Below, piece by piece: positions 10,445 through 21,469 of a stretch of 64,000 bases of DNA. The stretch spans positions 3,539,001-3,603,000 of the forward strand of contig OU612066.1 in NCBI GenBank assembly GCA_914767715.1. The letters are read 5' to 3'. Every line of letters begins with the position of its first letter. The stretch's first letter is position 1. This DNA comes from Membranipora membranacea (taxonomy: Eukaryota > Bryozoa > Gymnolaemata > Cheilostomatida > Membraniporidae). Below the pieces are notes generated by a model that was not told the origin of the DNA, did no database searches, and worked only from the letters and a program-made list of their open reading frames with translations. The translations under genes were made by a program, and so were the position numbers.

Positions 10445-12192
10445 ATGAAGCTCAACAAGCTAGTATCCTCCTCCAGGAGGCAACAGAGGAAGAGGCACTT
10501 CCAGGCCCCCTCTCACATCAGGAGGAAGATCATGAGCTCTCCTCTATCCAAGGAGATGAGGACTAAATATAATGTACGCAGTCTGCCAGTCCGAAAGGAC
10601 GACGAGGTCCAGGTAAGTGTACCCAAAGATCGGTAATACGGGGAAAAGCTATTAATAAAAGGGCATAAGTAAATTTAGCCATGTCTGTTTTGCAAAACCA
10701 GAATGTGATCAATAATGTGTTTGTTCATCAATTGAGACTCAAGCACCTGATCATGAGTCAAGATATGTAGATATCCTGATGCATCTTTGGTATTTATTAA
10801 TATGTCCATCTAGTTGAGTATATGTTGAATGGTCAGAAAGATCAGTTTTAATAACTTGGTAAACCCTATCCCTTTGTGTGCATAATTTTGTGATTGATTG
10901 TGGATTCAGCAGTATGGAGAAAGTTGTCATCATCATTATACATACTCATGTCTATATTATTGGATTATAGGTTGTACGTGGACATTATAAGGGACAACAA
11001 GTAGGCAAAGTTGTCCAGTGCTACAGGAAGAAGTTTGTTGTATATATTGAGAGAATCCAGAGAGAGAAGGCTAATGGTGCCACCGTCTACGTTGGAATTC
11101 ACCCATCTAAGGTATGTGTATTAATTGGCCTTAGTTTTAAATGCCTCATTTTATTGATCAAGAGTCTTGGTTCTCTTCACATACTGCTGATCAATTGATC
11201 AATTTCTCTTCTGTGAGGGGTTGCTCCCACTTGTGCCATGGGTACATCATTCAATTTCACTGGTTCCAACAAAATATTTCCCAAAAATAAGTTTAAATAA
11301 AACTGCAGCTAACTACCAGATTCATCCAATCATCCTTGGTACAATGAGCATGGGCCAATATAATATACGGTTGCAAAATACTTTTCTGGGGATTTAAGAA
11401 TTTTGACAATTGATGCAGCTAAGTCCCAACTTGAGGCTTTCACAAACATTCAGTGGGTCATGCATGTTAAAGTTGTTCCTTCATGATCACTAGATCTTGG
11501 CTCTAACAAAAAGAGAGATGTCTATTTTTAGGGTGATATGGTTACACCTGTCTTCAGAATCTATTAAAAAATTCTTTGGGAATTGAACATCATGTAGGTC
11601 TTGAACATTGGTATGAGTGCATATGATACCATATGCACTGAAACTATCTCAAGTGACTCAATGGTGCTTATGGAATGATTTACAATCAAACACTGTAAAT
11701 TTGTGAGCCCAGGAGTTCTCTTCCTGATATGACATGTGATTGGGTACTAAAACAAAATCCTCTGTCAGATATTAATAATTTTAGATCTCATGTCGTAATT
11801 TAAGCTCCCTGTGCTAACTCATTGTTACTTAGTTAGAAGTGGTATAAATATATACACACCCAAGCATTGGCATTGATAAGTCAACTTGAAAATTTGATTT
11901 ACATCATGAAAAAAGTATGGTCTATGTCTAAACTAGACTAGACATGGTAAAACCCGATAACTGTCTCCCAGAATGTGGGCTGCGTCATTTCACAGAAGTC
12001 ATACTGACGCCAACTTCTCACACAAGCTAATCCTGTTGCTAGCCATATCATTTAAATAATTTCTTTTTCCAGGTCGTGATTGTCAAGCCAAAGCTTGACA
12101 AGGATAGAAAGAAAATCCTGGAGCACAGAGCTAAATCCAGAACCAGAGGTGCCGATAAGAGCAAGTATGATGAGAGTCAAATGGAAACTTAA
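10445..12192 (+). CDS. RPL26: 60S ribosomal protein L26 (uL24)
   Basis: Component of the large ribosomal subunit near the peptide exit tunnel. Three coding exons, 10445-10612, 10971-11111 and 12073-12192, all with phase-0 introns and good GT/AG sites, give 142 residues against about 145 in vertebrates. Recognisable blocks are [15 protein letters not shown] and KYNVRS (residues about 20-45), the KOW-type [17 protein letters not shown] (about 50-66), [20 protein letters not shown] and [20 protein letters not shown]. The ATG lies 10 bases after an acceptor-like TTTTGTAG, so a non-coding first exon is likely, as in many ribosomal protein genes. The variable C-terminus is shortened and ends [11 protein letters not shown] poly(A) signal follows 15 bases after the stop. 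The neighbouring CLAMP gene is convergent. Confidence 0.97.
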
Positions 12193-12206
12193 TTATTATG
12201 CTTCTC

Positions 12207-12212
12207 AATAAA
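12207..12212 (+). terminator. RPL26 poly(A) signal
   Basis: AATAAA 15 bases after the RPL26 stop codon. Confidence 0.8.
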
Positions 12213-12248
12213 ACATCAAAAAACAACAAACATTCCTCATCTGTCCAT

Positions 12249-12254
12249 TTTATT
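12249..12254 (-). terminator. Poly(A) signal of the CLAMP-domain gene
   Basis: AATAAA on the minus strand (TTTATT on plus), about 140 bases after the minus-strand stop. It lies 37 bases beyond the RPL26 signal, so cleavage of the two convergent transcripts would make their 3' ends overlap. Confidence 0.6.
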
Positions 12255-12391
12255 GCAATGTCACAAGTTTGTGCATCAAGATAATTAACTACATAAGTGA
12301 AAAAATTGATCCACCCATTGGTGATATGATTCCTAAAGCACTGACATTTGAAATTCTTATACGTTCCACTACCATCACATGCTTGATGACT

Positions 12392-14159
12392 TCACTTTTT
12401 GGGAGATTTACCTCGCACACTCTTGGCAGATGCCTTAGTCTGAGATTGAGTCTTGACAGCAGGTATAGTATTTTTTGGCATAACTAGAGCTGGCTTTGTC
12501 TGGTATCTTGGTGGTGGCCCTGTAGAAATGAAAGATGCGCTATGAAATTATGTGGCACACCCTTCTGCAATCTACACGTGAAATTTGACTCATATGGATA
12601 CGTTTGAAAAGTTAATCCTCCTCAGACCTTCTTGGCATTTGAATACTGATCAAGTACGTACCCAGTTGTTTTGGTCTGGCTAATGCAGTTTCATCTAGTT
12701 TTACATCCAAGTCCTTGTATGTTGTTGAGATACATGAGGTTATATCATCAATCATAGGCTTGGCTATGTCCTGCACCACTTTTGATATAATACGTTGAAG
12801 AGCCTACAACACATAAGGCATAGATAGTTGTGAGAGGGGAGAGATTTCAGAGCATATCCACAATGGTATTGAACTGTATCAAAATAATGTTTGCACTGGG
12901 CCTCCGCCATAGATATAAAAACTCTTTTTATATCTATGGGCTCAGGCTTCAGTGATGAGTTTTCTACTCAGGTTGGCTGAATAGACAACTCCACACAACA
13001 AAGCCGAAGCACATGAATCCAATGAGAAATGCCCAACAGTGGTATATGAGTGGATAACACCCATTACCGTAACCCACTATACAGACAATACCGATTGATA
13101 GTCTGAATCCCAGGCTAGCTTCCCCTATAAACTTGGATGATGGGATATATTTGCTTGTCAGATTGAAAATTTACGTAAGTCACACTGATGTTATGGGGGA
13201 AGCGCAGCCCTCCCAGACGGAATCTATTCATTCATGCTTGGATAAGTACACAAACATAACGGTGGGCTGAGGCTCAACTATTATGGATGATGATTTCACT
13301 CGTTTGCAGTGACGAAGCCCAGTTCAATCTGTACAATGAACTCCCTCATTGGTCTGGACTCATAACTAATATCTCACAACCATTCCTATGCAAGCAGAGG
13401 ATTTATTACTGTCAATGCTCACCTCTGTCTGTGAACATGATATGATGTCTTCATCTAGTTCAACTTTGATCTCAGTTGCAGAAGGCATATCGTTGACTGC
13501 CATTCTTTTTGACTGTATTTCCATCAGGCGCTGGTCATATTCATGTAAGCTCGGTGTTTTAGCAAGTTGTAGTTCTCCTGGTGGGGGAGGAGCTTCTACA
13601 GCCACTTCTGTTACAAATCTAGATAAGTCTCTTTCGAAACTGAACACATGTTGATACAGTCTATAATGCTGCATGAATGTTGAGAAGAAATAGTCTGTGT
13701 ATACTGCCAAGTTTCGGTTGTCCATACCAGAATTCAGCGCAAGCTCTTTATATATTGTTGTTGTCTCCACCATTGTTTTCCCTGAAAAGATAATTTTCTC
13801 ATATTAGTACACACACACTTACACACATCGAAATTCATATACTCAATATGGCCAATAAGCGCAAATGAGCATGTCTTATTTTGAGAAACAACAGTATGCT
13901 CTGGATAGATCATTGTTTGAGACTCGGCTAGCATAAATTTGAATAATAATAAATGCCACTCCTTACCTAACGTTTGTGTGAGAAGTTGTTGTGTCAACTG
14001 AACAGCGATACAGACATCTTTCCAGCTGAATCCTTTATCCACTGAGTAAGTATAACTGTCATAGAGAAGATTGCAGTGAATCTCTGATCTTAGTTCCTCA
14101 TCATAACTGAAATCCAGGCTGAGACCTAAGAGTTCTAAGAGCTTCTTTCTGCCCTGCAC
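12392..14159 (-). CDS. CLAMP-domain protein (C8orf74/CFAP119-like), 5' end not found
   Basis: Four phase-compatible exons on the minus strand: 14159-13967, 13781-13423, 12803-12662 and 12519-12392. They give 273 residues plus an unplaced 5' exon. The N-terminal part reads DSYTYSVDKGFSWKDV. The second exon carries the most diagnostic block, YFFSTFMQHYRLYQHVFSFE, then a proline-rich PPPPGEL and an acidic helix. This Y-F-x3-F-x2-H-Y-x-L-Y pattern is how I remember the CLAMP family (flagellar central-pair C1a-32 subunit, C8orf74 and CFAP119/CCDC189). A role in cilia or flagella is inferred from family membership. The C-terminus is basic and ends GKSPKK. The exon at 14159 begins after a TTTGACAG acceptor, so the start codon lies further upstream. 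Sequence up to about 16 kb showed no convincing first exon. Confidence 0.75.
12907..12939. repeat. Perfect short hairpin in an intron-flanking region
   Basis: Arms of 15 bp (CCATAGATATAAAAA and its complement) separated by CTC, within an intron of the CLAMP-domain gene. Confidence 0.85.
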
Positions 14160-15100
14160 CTGTCAAAGTCAGAGATTGCATCATAATACGCACACAATTA
14201 TCTCACTGGTCTGTTGCAAATAATATGGTCTCGGCGTTTCCTGTATAGAGAAACAGCAGATACATTGAGTTAAGCTTGAGCATGAAACCGAAGTTCTCAA
14301 TCAGTTTCATTTTGAATACCTCATATTACTCTCTATAGTCTATAATGGTATACCGCACTCCTTCAGATACTGATACAGTTTGGGATCAATAATGTGTTTA
14401 CTGTTGGAACAGCAACATGGTTTCTCGGTACCAAAGTCTGAATGCTGTCTAAAGCGCAGTTTTAAATGCCATTAAACTGTTTGCTTGGGACACAACTTTT
14501 TAAGCTATCTTCCCTTCTCTACAAGCGATGAACCTTTTTTTGTTACTGGATTTCACATGTTACTTAGTCTACCAATTTACTTGTATACTTGGATTAAAAC
14601 TCACTTTGGGAAGATTTGCAATCAGCGAGGCTTCCTTCTCCTTCATATTTCACTGATAAGCCTGAAATAATAAATTGAAACTGTTTGTGCTCTCCCGTCG
14701 CAAAATATGTTCTTATATTATACCCCCTTACGTTTGATATTCTTATAGATCTGTCAAATTTAAGGTTCTCTATTACTCAAATGATCGACAAACAGACAAA
14801 CTACGTTCTTCAGCACGTATTTTCCCTGATGTAATGTAATGTTTTTAGTCTGTAATATTTATTGAGTGTAGCCTAGGAAAAAAAATGGCATGAGGTATTA
14901 TTGTAGTTCAACTGCATAGCAGTATAAACATCTATGCGGAACCAGTGCCTGTGAAGAGGCAGGCGCTGCGACTCCTTCAGGTAGTGACCATTTGTAAGGT
15001 CACTGCCTGATGAGTCCCTGAGTTACCATAAAATCAGCGGGGTTTAGAGTGTACATCTTGATACAACCACTGTGCACTCCTATTAGCAAGGGAAATTAAA
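14160..15100. other. No gene recognised; 5' region of the CLAMP gene
   Basis: Should hold the first exon(s) and promoter of the minus-strand CLAMP gene. A short minus-strand frame starting about 14310 has an ATG but no usable donor. Confidence 0.4.
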
Positions 15101-15555
15101 TTGTCCTCTCTCCAGTTTGGTACTTTTAACCCATGTCGCATAGGAAAAACGTGCTGATAAAAGGGTTATCTTGAAAACCGCTTATAAAAGGATAAAAATT
15201 ATTTTTTGTTCAGAATCTGCAACATTGAAAACTCATATGGACATAGCTTGGGAAATATTTTTAGTGATTGGATAGTCAATTATAGCATTTTCTGCCTGTT
15301 TTGCAGACAATTTGGCAGAATTTTTCATGAGTTTCGTCACTAAAATTAAGATTTAACAACATTCAAGCCTCCAATCCAGGGTTTTCATTGGTGCAGACTC
15401 TGAATCAAAAATCATTTTTATCCTATCATAAGCGGTTTTCCAAGATAACCCTCTTTCAGCAGGTTTTTCCTATGCGGCGTGGATTAAAAGTACCAAACTG
15501 GAGAGAGGACAACTACGAATTGAGGCATAAATAAGAGCTCAGAAAACTGTCTATT
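15101..15555. mobile_element. Palindromic miniature element, copy 1 (left end truncated)
   Basis: The left arm starts TTGTCCTCTCTCCAGTTTGG. The right arm is its reverse complement (CCAAACTGGAGAGAGGACAA) followed by an outer segment ending GAAAACTGTCTATT. The arms stay complementary for over 100 bases (AAAACCGCTTAT, GGATAAAAAT) around a centre of about 150 bases. A second, fuller copy is at 59837-60351. No coding capacity. Confidence 0.8.
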
Positions 15556-16193
15556 GGGCTTAATTGTGTTATTATTTATGTCAAAATTTGAAGGATTCTA
15601 GCTTGCTCATTCACTGCTGAATTTTGATTTGAATTGGGACCATTTATGAGCTGAAGAGCTTCATTCTTATTCACTTACTTGGAAATATGATATATAAGGC
15701 AATGTATATGATACTAGCCAAATGAAGTGAGCAATGAACTAAACCTCTTTAGTTCATTGAAGCAATGAACTAAACTAAACTTTAGTTCATTGATTGAAGT
15801 GAGGTTCAACTTTCACCATATGAGCATTTCCTGTTTCATGTTGCTATGGTTATTGTGCCCTAATAACACACTATCTATTAATTTTTGTTTCTCATTTCGA
15901 TTTATTGCATCAAAACTCCAAAGATTCTCATCAAAAAGATTATTCACTTTTTCTCAAAATTTTACTTTTGTTATCTGAGGATTTATATCCATGTTTAAAT
16001 TCAATATGTGCTACATTTTACTAAGTACAATTGAACTTATTACCCAAGCTTACTGTTTTATCACCACAAGCTGTTGAAAGCGAGGGTGAACTTTTTTCAT
16101 TGAGGGTTCACAATTTTCATTGATTCCAAGCAACTCTGTGTTTATCAATTCTTCAACTGGGAAAAGAAGGACATACATACAATCAACAACACA
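15556..16193. other. Intergenic; short inverted TTTAGTTCATTG motifs
   Basis: At 15735-15800 the motif CAATGAACTAAA and its complement TTTAGTTCATTG alternate, forming small hairpins. A similar motif recurs near 56385-56405. The 93-residue minus-strand frame at 16050-16331 has no family features and overlaps the proposed first CCT7 exon. Confidence 0.4.
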
Positions 16194-19100
16194 ATGATGG
16201 TAGGTGATGATTGTATGAGTTATATTTGAATTGTATTTAGTCCAAATTCCCCCACTGTCTGTTTCTGCTCTGTTAACTTCTGTTGCTGGAGTGGAAGAAG
16301 AACTCTCAGGAACATTCCAGAATAATAACATAGATAGGCCTAATAATAGCTAGAATATCATTAATAATAGTGATTTCTTCTGCATGTATTTCAATAATAC
16401 AAAACATCAACATGATTAGATAGAGATGCCCTAAACTAAGCCCATCCAAACTTAAACAAGTCCTGTACAAGAACTAACTCCTCATAACTTATTATTATCC
16501 TGTTTTTTAGTATTATTTTTAATTTTGGTTTTGCTAAATAAATCATAAATGAATACATACAATATAGATGATGGACAATCCAATTAAATTGAGAGAGTAA
16601 TTAGAAGAAAGAAAAGAATCCAAACTCATCACCATGTTATTTTTTTCTTGGTGGTAAAAGTCTTGGCTAGTCTCATACCTCTTCCTCGGGAGAGGAAGTT
16701 CATTGCTTACAACAATGTATGCTGCCGGAGTGGTCTACAACTGAAAACAAACAGTTCCATCGATTCATCACATCCCACCCTTCCACCCCAAATCAGCAAC
16801 AGCAAAGGAATATAATCATTTTGTGCCTTGATGTGTAGACTTATACTTAGCCAGTATAGTTAGATTATTAGTTAGTAGATCGTATGAATGGATTAGGATT
16901 TTCATCCTATGTGAGGTTTTTCCTAGCAGGTAACCCAATATGTTCGCTTTTCTGTTTTGTAGCAACCACAGGTCATCCTGCTCAAAGAGGGCACAGACTC
17001 ATCTCAAGGCAAACCTCAACTTATTAGTAACATAAATGCCTGTCAACACATAGTGGATGCTGTCAGAACAACACTGGGCCCTCGTGGCATGGACAAACTT
17101 ATCTGTATAAGAGGTATGTAAAAAACTGGTTAAGAAGGGCCTAATTGAGATTTCAGACTCTGATGTGATATATAACACGAAAAATTGAATTTATTATTCA
17201 GGGAAATATATTTGTGGCAAATTGATAAAGCAAGAAGCTTTGCTGACCTCATATCTTGCTACCCAAATATATGATACACTCTCAGATGTGGCCAAACTCA
17301 ATATCTGTGTTATCTTCTAATGGTCTAAAAGTGAAAAAATACATTCATAGCTTTATCCTTGATAATGTTTAATTTGGTTCTTTGTCCTTACTCCTCTTTT
17401 CAGAATATTGATTTTCGGGTTTTTTTCATCAATTTCAGAGAGAGCCACAATATCAAATGACGGTGCAACAATCATGAAATTATTAGATATTGTTCATCCA
17501 GCCGCAAAAACACTCGTAGATATCGCCAAATCACAAGATGCTGAGGTAGGTCAATGATTGATTACATTATATATTTGATAGTATGCACATTATTTTGATG
17601 CTGTTTCAACCAAAATCTGGAACAAGACACAAGAATGGAAATATAATTCTTTTTCACACAATACGCTACATTTATCAATTCACATATCATAGATCGCGTT
17701 TTCTTTTAATCATGGTTCAAAAATACAAAATAACTGTGAATTCATGTATGAAATAAATGCAATTGTAAGTGAAGACGGAAGGAAGGATTTTTTTATAAGT
17801 TTTCTTTTCATAACAGGTCGGTGATGGAACTACCAGTGTTGTTTTACTCGCTGGTGAGCTGATGAAGATGTGTAAAACATTCATCGAGGACGGAGTCCAC
17901 CCACAAGTCATTATCAGAGCATACAGGAAAGCTACCGGCATGGTAAGTCATCGCAAGAGGCATAAAATATCAGATGAACTATGGTTTTTCAAATGCACAC
18001 GCTGATACAACGTCTCATCAAATTTCATAATAAACAGTTTCCATAGAGAGAAGACAACTGCTTACTAGTGAATTAACCTAGCAATGAGAAACAGGTTTCT
18101 CAAAGTTTCATCGTTCATTAGAAAATGGTTAAGTCTATCTTGTGGGGTATTTCAGGTCATGGATAAGATTAATGACTTAGCCGTAAAGATCAGCACAGAT
18201 AACGAGTCAGAGAAGCTTCAGCTGTTAGAGAGGTGCGCTTCCACAGCACTCAGCTCTAAGCTAGTCGCTCATCAGAAGGAATTCTTTGCTAAGATGGTCG
18301 TCGATGCTGTCATGTGTCTGGATCATTTACTACCTCTGAACATGATCGGTATGAAGAAGATACAGGGAGGAGCCCTCGAGGTCAGTTCATGGTGTAACAT
18401 CTTGTCTTGTCCAAGTAAAATAAGGTTCAGCTATATATAAAATAGTATTCACATGATTTTTTTATTGATCGTTTCATCCACCTGTTCTTCAATAGGTTTC
18501 ACTTGTATTGGGACATGCTATTCCAGCAGCTAAGGTGCCTTGTCTTTTGAATACACTACAAAGGGCTTTAATATCATCAGCTCAACGGGATATAAACTTG
18601 TTTCACAACCCTGATTTATTCTAAATACTTTTTTCTATAAACCTAGATGATCAATACTTGGTTAGTTTATACAACAATGTATTATGTAAGGTAACTGGCC
18701 CTATTATTACAGGACTCAATACTTGTACAAGGAGTGGCGTTTAAGAAGGCGTTCAGTTACGCCGGATTTGAGATGCAACAGAAGAAATATGAGAATCCTA
18801 AGATAGCCATGCTTAATGTAGAGCTGGAGTTGAAAGCTGAACGAGAAAATGCAGAGGTCCGAGTCGATAACGTGCAGGTTAGTCAAATAGAAATGTTTCT
18901 CGACATAATCACCATGAAAAAAATAGCTCTAAAGCAGGCTCATGGAGGAGTGACCTCTGTTTGATCATCCGCAGAGGATAAAACTCGTAAACCTGTGCCG
19001 TGTTTATCATGCCAAGCCTCCTATGGATTCATGGTAGCTAAATAGTTGGTAACGCCACTCAAACCAAGGTTATTCCATTTTTAATGAGAAAATGACCACC

Positions 19101-20849
19101 GGACTTTGTTTCCATGATTATCTCAATATTTATTTTGCGTTTGTAGGAGTACCAGTCAATCGTAGATGCTGAGTGGGACATCTTGTATGACAAGCTGAAG
19201 AAATTACACGAGTCTGGAGCCAAGGTTGTGTTATCAAAGCTACCTATTGGTGATGTCGCCACTCAGTTCTTTGCTGATAACGACATGTTTTGTGCCGGCA
19301 GAGTGCCCGAAGAAGATCTCAAGAGAACAATGAAAGCCTGCGGAGGCTCTATCCAGACTACAGTAGCTAATCTTACTCCTGATGTTCTGGGTACATGTGC
19401 AGTCTTTGAGGAATCTCAGATTGGATGCGAAAGGTGAGCCAAATTTCTCAGTGATTCTCTTTTATATTTATAAATTGTAGGGGTTGAAAGATAAGTTATG
19501 AACTCCTTGATTAAATGAAAAATAAATTGAAAATATGATCATCTGTATCATATATGATTTACACACTATCTGGGCCATGCCCCATGTGTTCATGATATAA
19601 ACGTCATACAATATCACTGGCTTCTGTTATTTATAAGACCCATATTGTACGTTTGATATTTTCCATTTCAGATTCAACATATTCAAAGGATGCCCACAAG
19701 CCAAGACCTGTACAATCATCATAAGAGGAGGAGCCGAGCAGTTTATGGAGGAGACACAGCGATCTCTTCATGACGCTATCATGATAGTCAGGCGAGCAAT
19801 CAAGAATGACTCCGTAGTAGCTGGTAGGTCAAGTGCATCTGCTGTGTACGACTCTCAACATTGAAGATTATGAAAACTGTTTTACCAGTTATATCATCCC
19901 CAACTTAAATTGCTATAAGAATGATGCTTTTGGCCAATGAACTCCCTCTCCCAGTTCAGTTCATTGTTTTGGCACAATGCTTGGCTATGCAAAATTGTAT
20001 CTCGGGATCTTTTTGTTTTTATCTGGTTGACCCGTGGACAATTTAAGAGTTATCTACTCTCTGACATTTGATGTCAATTAGAGGGCAACTCCTAAAATCT
20101 CACACAATATATTATATTACTTTTAATATGAACTCTTATAATTATAGGTGGTGGCGCCATTGAGATGGAGTTGAGTAAATATCTGAGAGACTACTCTAGA
20201 ACAATCGCTGGTAAGGAGCAGCTTCTTATAGCTGCCTACGCCAGAGCATTGGAAGTCATCCCAAGGCAGCTTTGTGAAAACGCTGGATTTGATGCCACTA
20301 ACATACTGAACAAACTCAGACAGAAACACGCTGCAGGAGATGGTAAGTTTTATTTTGAATGGACAGATCCACTATTCACTTTTTTTTGTTAGAAAACATT
20401 CCAACATTGAAATTTTAAGACTGAAATTTTTTTCTTGTGGCATGAAATGAGCCTTTGGTACCGTAAACAGAAATTGATGTTAACCTGTTCATGAAAAACA
20501 CAGTTGACAAGACTGAAGGTCCCGCACTAGATTTTTCATACAACAGGCGAACAGATTTGATTTCAGGTAGGAGCATGATTGATTTGTATTTAGACAATCC
20601 TATTATTTCTATATTACAGAAGGTAAATGGTACGGAGTGAATATAATGACTGAAGATATATCAGATAATTATGATAATTGTGTATGGGAGCCATCTGTAG
20701 TAAAGATCAACGCTCTCACAGCAGCCAGCGAAGCCACATGTATGATCCTCTCTGTCGATGAGACAATCAAGAACCCCAAAGCTGAACAACAGGGACAAGG
20801 TGGCGGTGGTCCCGGTATGGGACGGGGCAGGGGACGCCCCATGATGTAG
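16194..20849 (+). CDS. CCT7: T-complex protein 1 subunit eta (chaperonin CCT7)
   Basis: One of eight paralogous subunits of the cytosolic ATP-driven chaperonin TRiC/CCT that folds actin, tubulin and other proteins. Ten exons: 16194-16199, 16963-17113, 17439-17545, 17817-17942, 18156-18380, 18713-18877, 19147-19433, 19672-19823, 20148-20342 and 20620-20849. Every junction keeps frame, giving 547 residues (human about 543). Motifs include [11 protein letters not shown] (about 37), ISNDGATI, the nucleotide-binding GDGTTS (90-95), [47 protein letters not shown], and [20 protein letters not shown] (about 399-418), then a Gly/Arg-rich tail GRGRGRPMM. The conserved IGGER appears as IGCER. The first exon is the least certain: ATGATG followed by GTAGGT would give Met-Met, as in vertebrates. 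A poly(A) signal lies 147 bases after the stop. The CLAMP gene lies divergently upstream. Confidence 0.95.
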
Positions 20850-20995
20850 TCAACATTTAATCAGTACTTAAATTCTCTTCACAATTAATAAGTATACCAA
20901 GTTATTTTATTTTCTCTCATTTTCTATATGTAACCATTGTGATGACTGATTAGCTTTTTTGAAGTGTGGATATTGCCAAATTTATTAATTTGTAA

Positions 20996-21001
20996 AATAA
21001 A
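20996..21001 (+). terminator. CCT7 poly(A) signal
   Basis: AATAAA 147 bases downstream of the CCT7 TAG in an otherwise non-coding 3' region. Confidence 0.6.
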
Positions 21002-21469
21002 CACGTTGTTTCCTCTATAACTCTGTTACTCCTTGCTATAACTAAGCATATATAGTTAATTTGGGAAAAAGTAAAGTGATCAACAGATTTTATGTATATC
21101 AAAATAAGTCTGGATTGATTTGAGTATATACTAAACTCTAGTCTTCCATCTGCTTCAGATAACGACTTAATTAAAAAATAACTAGAAGAGATAGAAGATT
21201 TGATCACAACCATGGATAAATATCACAGAATCGCCAAATAAACCGTTAAATCGGAAAAATATTGTTGTAATACACCTATGTATGATTGAATATGTACAAT
21301 AATGGTTGCTACACTAACCTACAGTATGTACAAAAGAAATAGAGGTTCTTGAATTGTATAATACACAGAGTGATATTGCAATCAGAACTGATTTGGCAGT
21401 TTGATGGAGATACAGGATTACTCAATGACTAAGTGCAGTCACAACAACCAAAATTAATAAATCAGCTGA

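Noticed and set aside
16050-16331. 93-residue minus-strand open frame upstream of CCT7
   Set aside because: No family features or splice partners, and it overlaps the proposed CCT7 start exon. The length is plausible by chance.
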